Below, piece after piece: positions 12,301-27,300 of a stretch of 64,000 nt of DNA. The stretch is from NCBI GenBank assembly GCA_945910005.1, contig OX246746.1, positions 43,618,689 through 43,682,688 on the forward strand, in the 5' to 3' direction. The position numbers were made by a program, and so were the translations under genes. The DNA comes from Isoperla grammatica. Lineage: Eukaryota > Arthropoda > Insecta > Plecoptera > Perlodidae. The stretch's first letter is position 1; the number at the start of each line of letters is the position of its first letter. The notes beneath the pieces are model-generated. The model did no database searches. It was not told the DNA's origin and was given only the letters and a program-made list of their open reading frames with translations.

Positions 12301-15300
12301 TAGCTCAAGACCTAATAGGCTACTTCATGATGTGCTGTTGAGTCTCTAGAGGAAGGCACAGTGGTGTACGTGGTTCATTGCCTGCGTGGTAGGACCACAT
12401 TATGTACTGCAGTCGCGTACATGGTGCATTGGATGCATGTTGCTAGCTCAAGACCTAATAGGCTACTTCATGATGTGCTGTTGAGTCTCTAGAGGAAGGC
12501 ACAGTGGTGTATTGCCTGCGTGGTAGGACCACATTATGTACTGCAGTCGCGTACATGGTGCATTGGATGCATGTTGCTAGCTCAAGACCTAATAGGCTAC
12601 TTTATGATGTGCTGTTGAGTCTCTAGAGGAAGGCACAGTGGTGTATTGCCTGCGTGGTAACACTACATTATGTACTGCAGTCGCGTACATGGTGCATTGG
12701 ATGCATGTTGCAAGCTCAAGACCTAATAGGCTACTTCATGATGTGCTGTTGAGTCTCTAGAGGAAGGCACAGTGGTGTACGTGGTTCATTGCCTGCGTGG
12801 TAGGACCACATTATGTACTGCAGTCGCGTACATGGTGCATTGGATGCATGTTGCTAGCTCAAGACCTAATAGCCTGCTTCATGATGTGCTGTTGAGTCTC
12901 TAGAGGAAGGCACAGTGGTGTATTGCCTGCGTGGTAGGACCACATTATGTACTGCAGTCGCGTACATGGTGCATTGGATGCATGTTGCTAGCTCAAGACC
13001 TAATAGGCTACTTCATGATGTGCTGTTGAGTCTCTAGAGGAAGGCACAGTGGTGTACGTGGTTCATTACCTGCGTGGTAGGACCACAATATGTACTGCAG
13101 TCGCGTACATGGTGCATTGGATGCATGTTGCTAGCTCAAGACCTAATAGGCCACTTCATGATGTGCTGTTGAGACTCTAGAGGAAGGCACAGTGGTGTAC
13201 GTGGTTCATTACCTGCGTGGTAGGACCACATTATGTACTGCAGTCGCGTACATGGTGCATTGGATGCATGTTGCTAGCTCAAGACCTAATAGGCTACTTC
13301 ATGATGTGCTGTTGAGTCCTTAGAGGAAGGCACAGTGGTGTATTGCCTGCGTGGAAGGACCATATTATGTACTGCAGTCGCGTACATGGTGCATTGGATG
13401 CATGTTGCTAGCTCAAGACCTAATAGGCTACTTCATGATGTGCTGTTGAGTCTCTAGAGGAAGGCACAGTGGTGTATTGCCTGCGTGGTAGGACCACATT
13501 ATGTACTGCAGTCGCGTACATGGTGCATTGCATGCATGTTGCTAGCTCAAGACCTAATAGGCTACTTCATGATGTGCTGTTGAGTCTCTAGAGGAAGGCA
13601 CAGTGGTGTATTGCCTGCGTGGTAGGACCACATTATGTACTGCAGTCGCGTACATGGTGCATTGGATGCATGTTGCTAGCTCAAGACCTAATAGGCTACT
13701 TCATGATGTTCTGTTGAGTCTCTAGAGGAAGGCACAGTGGTGTATTACCTGCGTGGTAGGACCACATTATGTACTGCAGTCGCGTACATGGTGCATCGGA
13801 TGCATGTTGCTAGCTCAAGACCTAAAAGGCAACTTCATGATGTGCTGTTGAGTCTCTAGAGGAAGGCACAGTGGTGTACGTGGTTCATTGCCTGCGTGGT
13901 AGGACCACATTATGTACTGCAGTCGCGTACATGGTGCATTGGATGCATGTTGCTAGCTCAAGACCTAACAGGCTACTTCATGATGTGCTGTTGAGTCTCT
14001 AGAGGAAGGCACAGTGGTGTACGTGGTTCATTGCCTGCGTGGTAGGACCACATTATGTACTGCAGTCGCGTACATGGTGCATTGGATGCATGTTGCTAGC
14101 TCAAGACCTAATAGGCTACTTCATGATGTGCTGATGAGTCTCTAGAGGAAGGCACAGTGGTGTATTGCCTGCGTGGTAGGACCACATTATGTACTGCAGT
14201 CGCGTACATGGTGCATTGGATGCATGTTGCTAGCTCAAGACCTAATAGCCTACTTCATGATGTGCTGTTGAGTCTCTAGAGGAAGGCACAGTGGTGTATT
14301 GCCTGCGTGGTAGGACCACATTATGTACTGCAGTCGCGTACATGGTGCATTGGATGCATGTTGCTAGCTCAAGACCTAATAGGCTACTTCATGATGTGCT
14401 GTTGAGTCTCTAGAGGAAGGCACAGTGGTGTATTGCCTGCGTGGTAGGACCACATTATGTACTGCAGTCGCGTACATGGTGCATTGGATGCATGTTGCTA
14501 GCTCAAGACCTAATAGGCTACTTCATGATGTGCTGTTGAGTCTCTAGAGGAAGGCACAGTGGTGTACGTGGTTCATTGCCTGCGTGGTAGGACCACATTA
14601 TGTACTGCAGTCGCGTACATGGTGCATTGGATGCATGTTGCTAGCTCAAGACCTAATAGCCTACTTCATGATGTGCTGTTGAGTCTCTAGAGGAAGGCAC
14701 AGTGGTGTATTGCCTGCGTGGTAGGACCACATTATGTACTGCAGTCGCGTACATGGTGCATTGGATGCATGTTGCTAGCTCAAGACCTAATAGGCTACTT
14801 CATGATGTGCTGTTGAGTCTCTAGAGGAAGGCACAGTGGTGTATTGCCTGCGTGGTAGGACCACATTATGTACTGCAGTCGCGTACATGGTGCATTGGAT
14901 GCATGTTGCTAGCTCAAGACCTAATAGGCTACTACATGATGTGCTGTTGAGTCTCTAGAGGAAGGCACAGTGGTGTATTGCCTGCGTGGTAGGACCACAT
15001 TATGTACTGCAGTCGCGTACATGGTGCATTGGATGCATGTTGCTAGCTCAAAACCTAATAGGCCACTTCATGATGTGCTGTTGAGTCTCTAAGGAAGGCA
15101 CAGTGGTGTATTGCCTGCGTGGTAGGACCACATTATGTACTGCAGTCGCGTACATGGTGCATTGGATGCATGTTGCTAGCTCAAGACCTAATAGGCTACT
15201 TCATGATGTGCTGTTGAGTCTCTAGAGGAAGGCACAGTGGTGTACGTGGTTCATTGCCTGCGTGGTAGGACCACATTATGTACTGCAGTCGCGTACATGG

Positions 15301-18300
15301 TGCATTGGATGCATGTTGCTAGCTCAAGACCTAATAGGCTACTTCATGATGTGCTGTTGAGTCTCTAGAGGAAGGCACAGTGGTGTATTGCCTGCGTGGT
15401 AGGACCACATTATGTACTGCAGTCGCGTACATGGTGCATTGGATGCATGTTGCTAGCTCAAGACCTAATAGGCTACTTCATGATGTGCTGTTGAGTCTCT
15501 AGAGGAAGGCACAGTGGTGTATTGCCTGCGTGGTAGGACCACATTATGTACTGCAGTCGCGTACATGGTGCATTGGATGCATGTTGCTAGCTCAAGACCT
15601 AATAGCCTACTTCATGATGTGCTGTTGAGTCTCTAGAGGAAGGCACAGTGGTGTATTGCCTGCGTGGTAGGACCACATTATGTACTGCAGTCGCGTACAT
15701 GGTGCATTGGATGCATGTTGCTAGCTCAAGACCTAATAGGCTACTTCATGATGTGCTGTTGAGTCTCTAGAGTAAGGCACAGTGGTGTACATGGTTCATT
15801 GCCTGCGTGGTAGGACCACATTATGTACTGCAGTCGCGTACATGGTGCATTGGATGCATGTTGCTAGCTCAAGACCTAATAGGCTACTTCATGATGTGCT
15901 GTTGAGTCTCTAGAGGAAGGCACAGTGGTGTATTGCCTGCGTGGTAGGACCACAATATGTACTGCAGTCGCGTACATGGTGCATTGGATGCATGTTGCTA
16001 GCTCAAGACCTAATAGCCTACTTCATGATGTGCTGTTGAGTCTCTAGAGGAAGGCACAGTGGTGTATTGCCTGCGTGGTAGGACAACATTATGTACTGCA
16101 GTCGCGTACATGGTGCATTGGATGCATGTTGCTAGCTCAAGACCTAATAGGCTACTTCATGATGTGCTGTTGAGTCTCTAGAGGAAGGCACAGTGGTGTA
16201 TTGCCTGCGTGGTAGGACCACATTATATACTGCAGTCGCGTACATGGAGCATTGGATGCATGTTGCTAGCTCAAGACCTAAAAGGCTACTTCATGATGTG
16301 CTGTTGAGTCTCTAGAGGAAGGCACAGTGGTGTACGTGGTTCATTGCCTGCGTGGTAGGACCACAATATGTACTGCAGTCGCGTACATGGTGCATTGGAT
16401 GCATATTGCTAGCTCAAGACCTAATAGGCCACTTCATGATGTGCTGTTGAGTCTCTAGAGGAAGGCACAGTGGTGTACGTGGTTCATTGCCTGCGTGGTA
16501 GGACCACATTATGTACTGCAGTCGCGTACATGGTGCATTGGATGCATGTTGCTAGCTCAAGACCTAATAGCCTACTTCATGATGTGCTGTTGAGTCTCTA
16601 GAGGAAGGCACAGTGGTGTACGTGGTGCATTGCCTGCGTGGTAGGACCACATTATGTACTGCAGTCGCGTACATGGTGCATTGGATGCATGTTGCTAGCT
16701 CAAGACCTAATAGGCTACTGCATGATGTGCTGTTGAGTCTCTAGAGGAAGGCACAGTGGTGTACGTGGTTCATTGCCTGCGTGGTAGGACCACATTATGT
16801 ACTGCAGTCGCGTACATGGTGCATTGAATGCATGTTGCTAGCTCAAGACCTAATAGGCTACTTCATGATGTGCTGTTGAGTCTCTAGAGGAAGGCACAGT
16901 GGTGTATTACCTGCGTAGTAGGACCACATTATGTACTGCAGTCGCGTACATGGTGCATTGGATGCATGTTGCTAGCTCAAGACCTAATAGCCTACTTCAT
17001 GATGTGCTGTTGAGTCTCTAGAGGAAGGCACAGTGGTGTACGTGGTTCATTGCCTGCGTGGTAGGACCACATTATGTACTGCAGTCGCGTACATGGTGCA
17101 TTGGATGCATGTTGCTAGCTCAAGACCTAATAGGCCACTTCATGATGTGCTGTTGAGTCTCTAGAGGAAAGCACAGTGGTGTATTGCCTGCGTGGTAGGA
17201 CCACATTATGTACTGCAGTCGCGTACATGGTGCATTGGATGCATGTTGCTAGCTCAAGACCTAATAGGCTACTTCATGATGTGCTGTTGAGTCTCTAGAG
17301 GAAGGCACAGTGGTGTACGTGGTTCATTGCCTGCGTGGTAGGACCACATTATGTACTGCAGTCGCGTACATGGTGCATTGGATGCATGTTGCTAGCTCAA
17401 GACCTAATAGGCTACTTCATGATGTGCTGTTGAGTCTCTAGAGGAAGGCACAGTGGTGTATTGCCTGCGTGGTAGGACCACATTATGTACTGCAGTCGCG
17501 TACATGGTGCATTGGATGCATGTTGCTAGCTCAAGACCTAATAGCCTATTTCATGATGTGCTGTTGAGTCTCTAGAGGAAGGCACAGTGGTGTACGTGGT
17601 TCATTGCCTGCGTGGTAGGACCACATTATGTACTGCAGTCGCGTACATGGTGCATTGGATGCATGTTGCTAGCTCAAGACCTAATAGGCTACTTCATGAT
17701 GTGCTGTTGAGTCTCTAGAGTAAGGCACAGTGGTGTACGTGGTTCATTGCCTGCGTGGTAGGACCACATTAAGTACTGCAGTCGCGTACATGGTGCATTG
17801 GATGCATGTTGCTAGCTCAAGACCTAATAGGCCACTTCATGATGTGCTGTTGAGTCTCTAGAGGAAGGCACAGTGGTGTACGTGGTTCATTGCCTGCGTG
17901 GTAGGACCACATTATGTACTGCAGTCGCGTACATGGTGCATTGGATGCATGTTGCTAGCGCAAGACCTAATAGGCTACTTCATGATGTGCTGTTGAGTCT
18001 CTAGAGGAAGGCACAGTGGTGTATTGCCTACGTGGTAGGACCACATTATGTACTGCAGTCGCGTACATGGTGCATTGGATGCATGTTGCTAGCTCAAGAC
18101 CTAATAGGCTACTCCATGATGTGCTGTTGAGTCTCTAGAGGAAGGCACAGTGGTGTATTGCCTGCGTGGTAGGACCACATTATGTACTGCAGTCGCGTAC
18201 ATGGTGCATTGCATGCATGTTGCTAGCTCAAGACCTAATAGGCTACTTCATGATGTGCTGTTGAGTCTCTAGAGGAAGGCACAGTGGTGTATTGCCTGCG

Positions 18301-21300
18301 TGGTAGGACCACATTATGTACTGCAGTCGCGTACATGGTGCATTGGATGCATGTTGCTAGCTCAAGACCTAATAGGCTACTTTATGATGTGCTGTTGAGT
18401 CTCTAGAGGAAGGCACAGTGGTGTATTACCTGCGTGGTAGGACCACATTATGTACTGCAGTCGCGTACATGGTGCATTGGATGCATGTTGCTAGCTCAAG
18501 ACCTAATAGGCTACTTCATGATGTGCTGTTGAGACTCTAGAGGAACGCACAGTGGTGTACGTGGTTCATTACCTGCGTGGTAGGACCACATTATGTACTG
18601 CAGTCGCGTACATGGTGCATTGGATGCATGTTGCTAGCTCAAGACCTAATAGGCTACTTCATGATGTGCTGTTGAGTCTCTAGAGGAAGGCACAGTGGTG
18701 TACGTGGTTCATTGCCTGCGTGGTAGGACCACATTATGTACTGCAGTCGCGTACATGGTGCATTGGATGCATGTTGCTAGCTCAAGACCTAATAGCCTGC
18801 TTCATGATGTGCTGTTGAGTCTCTAGAGGAAGGCACAGTGGTGTATTACCTGCGTTGTAGGACCACATTATGTACTGCAGTCGCGTACATGGTGCATTGG
18901 ATGCATGTTGCTAGCTCAAGACCTAATAGGCTACTTCATGATGTGCTGTTGAGTCTCTAGAGGAAGGCACAGTGGTGTACGTGGTTCATTGCCTGCGTGG
19001 TAGGACCACATTATGTACTGCAGTCGCGTACATGGTGCATTGGATGCATGTTGCTAGCTCAAGACCTAATAGGCTACTTCATGATGTGCTGTTGAGTCTC
19101 TAGAGGAAGGCACAGTGGTGTTTTACCTGCGTGGTAGGACCACATTCTGTACTGCAGTCGCGTACATGGTGCATTGGTTGCATGTTGCTAGCTCAAGACC
19201 TAATAGGCTACTTCATGATGTGCTGTTGAGTCTCTAGAGGAAGGCACAGTGGTATATTGCCTGCGTGGTAGGACCACATTATGTACTGCAGTCGCGTACA
19301 TGGTGCATTGGATGCATGTTGCTAGCTCAAGACCTAATAGGCTACTTCATGATGTGCTGTTGAGTCTCTAGAGGAAGGCACAGTGGTGTATTGCCTGCGT
19401 GGTAGGACCACATTATTTACTGCAGTCGCGTACATGGTGCATTGGATGCATGTGGCTAGCTCAAGACCTAATAGGCTACTTCATGATGTGCTGTTGAGTC
19501 TCTAGAGGAAGGCACAGTGGTGTATTGCCTGCGTGGTAGGACCACATTATGTACTGCAGTCGCGTACATGGTGCATTGGATGCATGTTGCTAGCTCAAGA
19601 CCTAATAGGCTACTTCATGATGTGCTGTTGAGTCTCTAGAGGAAGGCACAGTGGTGTATTGCCTGCGTGGTAGGACCACATTATGTACTGCAGTCGCGTA
19701 CATGGTGCATTGGATGCATGTTGCTAGCTCAAGACCTAATAGGCTACTTCATGATGTTCTGTTGAGTATCTAGAGGAAGGCACAGTGGTGTATTGCCTGC
19801 GTGGTAGGACCACATTATGTACTGCAGTCGCGTACATGGTGCATTGGATGCATGTTGCTAGCTCAAGACCTAAAAGGCTACTTCATGATGTGCTGTTGAG
19901 TCTCTAGAGAAAGGCACAGTGGTGTACGTGGTTCATTGCCTGCGTGGTAGGACCACATTATGTACTGCAGTCGCGTACATGGTGCATTGGATGCATGTTG
20001 CTAGCTCAAGACCTAATAGGCTACTTCATGATGTGCTGTTGAGTCTCTAGAGGAAGGCACAGTGGTGTACATGGTTCATTGCCTGCGTGGTAGGACCACA
20101 TTATGTACTGCAGTCGCGTACATGGTGCATTGGATGCATGTTGCTAGCTCAAGACCTAATAGGCTACTTCATGATGTGCTGTTGAGTCTCTAGAGGAAGG
20201 CACAGTGGTGTATTACCTGCGTGGTAGGACCACATTATGTACTGCAGTCGCGTACATGGTGCATTGGATGCATGTTGCTAGCTCAAGACCTAATAGGCTA
20301 CTTCATGATGTGCTGTTGAGTCTCTAGAGGAAGGCACAGTGGTGTACGTGGTTCATTGCCTGCGTGGTAGGACCACATTATGTACTGCAGTCGCGTACAT
20401 GGTGCATTGGATGCATGTTGCTAGCTCAAGACCTAATAGGCCACTTCATGATGTGCTGTTGAGTCTCTAGAGTAAGGCACAGTGGTGTATTGCCTGCGTG
20501 GTAGGACCACATTATGTACTGCAGTCGCGTACATGGTGCATTGGATGCATGTTGCTAGCTCAAGACCTAATAGGCTACTTCATGATGTGCTGTTGAGTCT
20601 CTAGAGGAAGGCACAGTGGTGTATTGCCTGCGTGGTAGGACCACATTATGTACTGCTGTCGCGTACATGGTGCATTGGATGCATGTTGCTAGCTCAAGAC
20701 CTAATAGGCTACTTCATGATGTGCTGTTGAGACTCTAGAGGAAGGCACAGTGGTGTATTACCTGCGTGGTAGGACCACATTATGTACTGCAGTCGCGTAC
20801 ATGGTGCATTGGATGCATGTTGCTAGCTCAAGACCTAATAGGCTACTTCATGATGTGCTGTTGAGTCTCTAGAGGAAGGCACAGTGGTGTACGTGGTTCA
20901 TTGCCTGCGTGGTAGGACCACATTATGTACTGCAGTCGCGTACATGGTGCATTGGATGCATGTTGCTAGCTCAAGACCTAATAGGCCACTTCATGATGTG
21001 CTGTTGAGTCTCTAGAGGAAGGCACAGTGGTGTATTGCCTGCGTGGTAGGACCACATTATGTACTGCAGTCGCGTACATGGTGCATTGGATGCATGTTGC
21101 TAGCTCAAGACCTAATAGGCTACTTCATGATGTGCTGTTGAGTCTCTAGAGGAAGGCACAGTGGTGTACGTGGTTCATTGCCTGCGTGGTAGGACCACAT
21201 TATGTACTGCAGTCGCGTACATGGTGCATTGGATGCATGTTGCTAGCTCAAGACCTAATAGGCTACTTCATGATGTGCTGTTGAGTCTCTACAGGAAGGC

Positions 21301-24300
21301 ACAGTGGTGTACGTGGTTCATTGCCTGCGTGGTAGGACCACATTATGTACTGCAGTCGCGTACATGGTGCATTGAATGCATGTTGCTAGCTCAAGACCTA
21401 ATAGGCTACTTCATGATGTGCTGTTGAGTCTCTAGAGGAAGGCACAGTGGTGTACGTGGTTCATTGCCTGCGTGGTAGGACCACATTATGTACTGCAGTC
21501 GCGTACATGGTGCATTGGATGCATGTTGCTAGCTCAAGACCTAATAGCCTACTTCATGATGTGCTGTTGAGTCTCTAGAGGAAGGCACAGTGGTGTATTG
21601 CCTGCGTGGTAGGACCACATTATGTACTGCAGTCGCGTACATGGTGCATTGGATGCATGTTGCTAGCTCAAGACCTAATAGCCTACTTCATGATGTGCTG
21701 TTGAGTCTCTAGAGGAAGGCACAGTGGTGTATTACCTGCGTGGTAGGACCACATTATGTACTGCAGTCGCGTACATGGTGCATTGGATGCATGTTGCTAG
21801 CCCAAGACCTAATAGGCTACTTCATGATGTGCTGTTGAGTCTCTAGAGGAAGGCACAGTGGTGTACGTGGTTCTCTGCCTGCGTGGTAGGAACACATTAT
21901 GTACTGCAGTCGCGTACATGGTGCATTGGATGCATGTTGCTAGCTCAAGACCTAATAGGCTACTTCATGATGTGCTGTTGAGTCTCTAGAGGAAGGCACA
22001 GTGGTGTACGTGGTTCATTACCTGCGTGGTAGGACCAAATTATGTACTGCAGTCGCGTACATGGTGCATTGGATGCATGTTGCTAGCTCAAGACCTAATA
22101 GGCTACTTCATGATGTGCTGTTGAGTCTCTAGAGGAAGGCACAGTGGTGTATTACCTGCGTGGTAGGACCACATTATGTACTGCAGTCGCGTACATGGTG
22201 CATTGGATGCATGTTGCTAGCTCAAGACCTAATAGGCCACTTCATGATGTGCTGTTGAGTCCCTAGAGGAAGGCACAGTGGTGTACGTGGTTCATTGCCT
22301 GCGTGGTAGGACCACATTATGTACTGCAGTCGCGTACATGGTGCATTGGATGCATGTTGCTAGCTCAAGACCTTATAGGCTACTTCATGATGTGCTGTTG
22401 AGTCTCTAGAGGAAGGCACAGTGGTGTATTGCCTGCGTGGTAGGACCACATTATATACTGCAGTCGCGTACATGGTGCATTGGATGCATGTTGCTAGCTC
22501 AAGACCTAATAGGCTACTTCATGATGTGCTGTTGAGTCTCTAGAGGAAGGCACAGTGGTGTACGTGGTTCATTGCCTGCGTGGTAGGACCACATTATGTA
22601 CTGCAGTCGCGTACATGGTGCATTGGATGCATGTTGCTAGCTCAAGACCTAATAGGCTACTTCATGATGTGCTGTTGAGTCTCTAGAGGAAGGCACAGTG
22701 GTGTATTGCCTGCGTGGTAGGACCACATTATGTACTGCAGTCGCGTACATGGTGCATTGGATGCATGTTGCTAGCTCAAGACCTAATAGGCTACTTCATG
22801 ATGTGCTGTTGAGTCTCTAGAGGAAGGCACAGTGGTGTATTGCCTGCGTGGTAGGACCACATTATGTACTGCAGTCGCGTACATGGTGCATTGGATGCAT
22901 GTTGCTAGCTCAAGACCTAATAGGCTACTTCATGATGTGCTGTTGAGTCTCTAGAGGAAGGCACAGTGGTGTATTACCTGCGTGGTAGGACCACATTATG
23001 TACTGCAGTCGCGTACATGGTGCATTGGATGCATGTTGCTAGCTCAAGACCTAATAGGCTACTTCATGATGTGCTGTTGAGACTCTAGAGGAAGGCACAG
23101 TGGTGTACGTGGTTCATTGCCTGCGTGGTAGGACCACATTATGTACTGCAGTCGCGTACATGGTGCATTGGATGCATGTTGCTAGCTCAAGACCTAATAG
23201 GCTACTTCATGATGTGCTGTTGAGTCTCTAGAGGAAGGCACAGTGGTGTACGTGGTTCATTGCCTGCGTGGTAGGACCACATTATGTACTGCAGTCGCGT
23301 ACATGGTGCATTGGATGCATGTTGCTAGCTCAAGACCTAATAGGCTACTTCATGATGTGCTGTTGAGTCTCTAGAGGAAGGCACAGTGGTGTACATGGTT
23401 CATTGCCTGCGTGGTAGGACCACATTATGTACTGCAGTCGCGTACATGGTGCATTGGATGCATGTTGCTAGCTCAAGACCTAATAGGCTACTTCATGATG
23501 TGCTGTTGAGTCTCTAGAGGAAGGCACAGTGGTGTATTGCCTGCGTGGTAGGACCACATTATGTACTGCAGTCGCGTACATGGTGCATTGGATGCATGTA
23601 GCTAGCTCAAGACCTAATAGGCTACTTCATGATGTGCTGTTGAGTCTCTAGAGGAAGGCACAGTGGTGTATTGCCTGCGTGGTAGGACCACATTATGTAC
23701 TGCAGTCGCGTACATGGTGCATTGGATGCATGTTGCTAGCTCAAGACCTAATAGGCTACTTCATGATGTGCTGTTGAGTCTCTAGAGGAAGGCACAGTGG
23801 TGTATTGCCTGCGTGGTAGGACCACATTATGAACTGCAGTCGCGTACATGGTGCATTGGATGCATGTTGCTAGCTCAAGACCTAATAGGCTACTTCATGA
23901 TGTGTTGTTGAGTCTCTAGAGGAAGGCACAGTGATGAACGTGGTTCATTGCCTGCGTGGTAGGACCACATTATGTACTGCAGTCGCGTACATGGTGCATT
24001 GGATGCATGTTGCCAGCTCAAGACCTAATAGGCTACTTCATGATGTGCTGTTGAGTCTCTACAGGAAGGCACAGTGGTGTATTGCCTGCGTGGTAGGACC
24101 ACATTATGTACTGCAGTCGCGTACATGGTGCATTGGATGCATGTTGCTAGCTCAAGACCTAATAGGCTACTTCATGATGTGTTGTTGAGTCTCTAGAGGA
24201 AGGCACAGTGATGAACGTGGTTCATTGCCTGCGTGGTAGGACCACATTATGTACTGCAGTCGCGTACATGGTGCATTGGATGCATGTTGCCAGCTCAAGA

Positions 24301-27300
24301 CCTAATAGGCTACTTCATGATGTGCTGTTGAGTCTCTACAGGAAGGCACAGTGGTGTATTGCCTGCGTGGTAGGACCACATTATGTACTGCAGTCGCGTA
24401 CATGGTGCATTGGATGCATGTTGCTAGCTCAAGACCTAATAGGCTACTTCATGATGTGCTGTTGAGTCTCTACAGGAAGGCACAGTGGTGTATTGCCTGC
24501 GTGGTAGGACCACATTATGTACTGCAGTCGCGTACATGGTGCATTGGATGCATGTTCCTAGCTCAAGACCTAATAGGCTATACTTCATGATGTGCTGTTG
24601 AGTCTCTAGAGGAAGGCACAGTGGTGTATTGCCTGCGTGGTAGGACCACATTATGTACTGCAGTCGCGTACATGGTGCATTGGATGCATGTTGCTAGCTC
24701 AAGACCTAATAGGCTACTTCATGATGTGCTGTTGAGTCTCTAGAGGAAGGCACAGTGGTGTATTACCTGCGTGGTAGGACCACATTATGTACTGCAGTCG
24801 CGTACATGGTGCATTGGATGCATGTTGCTAGCTCAAGACCTAATAGGCTACTTCATGATGTGCTGTTGAGACTCTAGAGGAAGGCACAGTGGTGTACGTG
24901 GTTCATTGCCTGCGTGGTAGGACCACATTATGTACTGCAGTCGCGTACATGGTGCATTGGATGCATGTTGCTAGCTCAAGACCTAATAGGCTACTTCATG
25001 ATGTGCTGTTGAGACTCTAGAGGAAGGCACAGTGGTGTACGTGGTTCATTGCCTGCGTGGTAGGACCACATTATGTACTGCAGTCGCGTACATGGTGCAT
25101 TGGATGCATGTTGCTAGCTCAAGACCTAATAGGCTACTTCATGATGTGCTGTTGAGTCTCTAGAGGAAGGCACAGTGGTGTACGTGGTTCATTGCCTGCG
25201 TGGTAGGACCACATTATGTACTGCAGTCGCGTACATGGTGCGTTGGATGCATGTTGCTAGCTCAAGACCTAATAGGCTACTTCATGATGTGCTGTTGAGA
25301 CTCTAGAGGAAGGCACAGTGGTGTACGTGGTTCATTGCCTGCGTGGTAGGACCACATTATGTACTGCAGTCGCGTACATGGTGCATTGGATGCATGTTGC
25401 TAGCTCAAGACCTAATAGGCCACTTCATGATGTGCTGTTGAGTCTCAAGAGGAAGGCACAGTGGTGTATTGCCTGCGTGGTAGGACCACATTATGTACTG
25501 CAGTCGCGTACATGGTGCATTGGATGCATGTTGCTAGCTCAAGACCTAATAGGCTACTTCATGATGTGCTGATGAGACTCTAGAGGAAGGCACAGTGGTG
25601 TACGTGGTTCATTGCCTGCGTGGTAGGACCACATTATGTACTGCAGTCGCGTACATGGTGCATTGGATGCATGTTGCTAGCTCAAGACCTAATAGGCTAC
25701 TTCATGATGTGCTGTTGAGTCTCTAGAGGAAGGCACAGTGGTGTACATGGTTCATTGCCTGCGTGGTAGGACCACATTATGTACTGCAGTCGCGTACATG
25801 GTGCATTGGATGCATGTTGCTAGCTCAAGACCTAATAGGCCACTTCATGATGTGCTGTTGAGTCTCTAGAGTAAGGCACAGTGGTGTATTGCCTGCGTGG
25901 TAGGACCACATTATGTACTGCAGTCGCGTACATGGTGCATTGGATGCATGTAGCTAGCTCAAGACCTAATAGGCTACTTCATGATGTGCTGTTGAGTCTC
26001 TAGAGGAAGGCACAGTGGTGTACATGGTTCATTGCCTGCGTGGTAGGACCACATTATGTACTGCAGTCGCGTACATGGTGCATTGGATGCATGTTGCTAG
26101 CTCAAGACCTAAAAGGCTACTTCATGATGTGCTGTTGAGTCTCTACAGGAAGGCACAGTGGTGTACGTGGTTCATTGCCTGCGTGGTAGGACCACATTAT
26201 GTACTGCAGTCGCGTACATGGTGCATGTGATGCATGTTGCTAGCTCAAGACCTAATAGGCCACTTCATGATGTGCTGTTGAGTCTCTAGAGTAAGGCACA
26301 GTGGTGTATTGCCTGCGTGGTAGGACCACATTATGTACTGCAGTCGCGTACATGGTGCATTGGATGCATGTTGCTAGCTCAAGACCTAATAGGCTACTTC
26401 ATGATGTGCTGTTGAGTCTCTAGAGGAAGGCACAGTGGTGTATTGCCTGCGTGGTAGGACCACATTATGTACTGCAGTCGCGTACATGGTGCATTGGATG
26501 CATGTTGCTAGCTCAAGACCTAATAGGCCACTTCATGATGTGCTGTTGAGTCTCTAGAGTAAGGCACAGTGGTGTATTACCTGCGTGGTAGGACCACATT
26601 ATGTACTGCAGTCGCGTACATGGTGCATTGGATGCATTTTGCTAGCTTAAGACCTAATAGGCTACTTCATGATGTGCTGTTGAGACTCTAGAGAAAGGCA
26701 CAGTGGTGTACGTGGTTCATTGCCTGCGTGGTAGGACCACATTATGTACTGAAGTCGCGTACATGGTGCATTGGATGCATGTTGCTAGCTCAAGACCTAA
26801 TAGGCTACTTCATGATGTGCTGTTGAGTCTTTAGAGGAAGGCACAGTGGTGTATTGCCTGCGTGGTAGGACCACATTATGTACTGCAGTCGCGTACATGG
26901 TGCATTGGATGCATGTTGCTAGCTCAAGACCTAATAGGCTACTTCATGATGTGCTGTTGAGTCTCTAGAGGAAGGCACAGTGGTGTACGTGGTTCATTGC
27001 CTGCGTGGTAGGACCACATTATGTACTGCAGTCGCGTACATGGTGCATTGGATGCATGTTGCTAGCTTAAGACCTAATAGGCTACTACATAATGTGCTGT
27101 TGAGTCTCTAGAGGAAGGCACATTGGTGTATTACCTGCGTGGTAGGACCACATTATGTACTGCAGTCGCGTACATGGTGCATTGGATGCATGTTGCTAGC
27201 TCAAGACCTAATAGGCCACTTCATTATGTGCTGTTGAGTCTCTAGAGGAAGGCACAGTGGTGTATTGCCTGCGTGGTAGGACCACATTATGTACTGCAGT

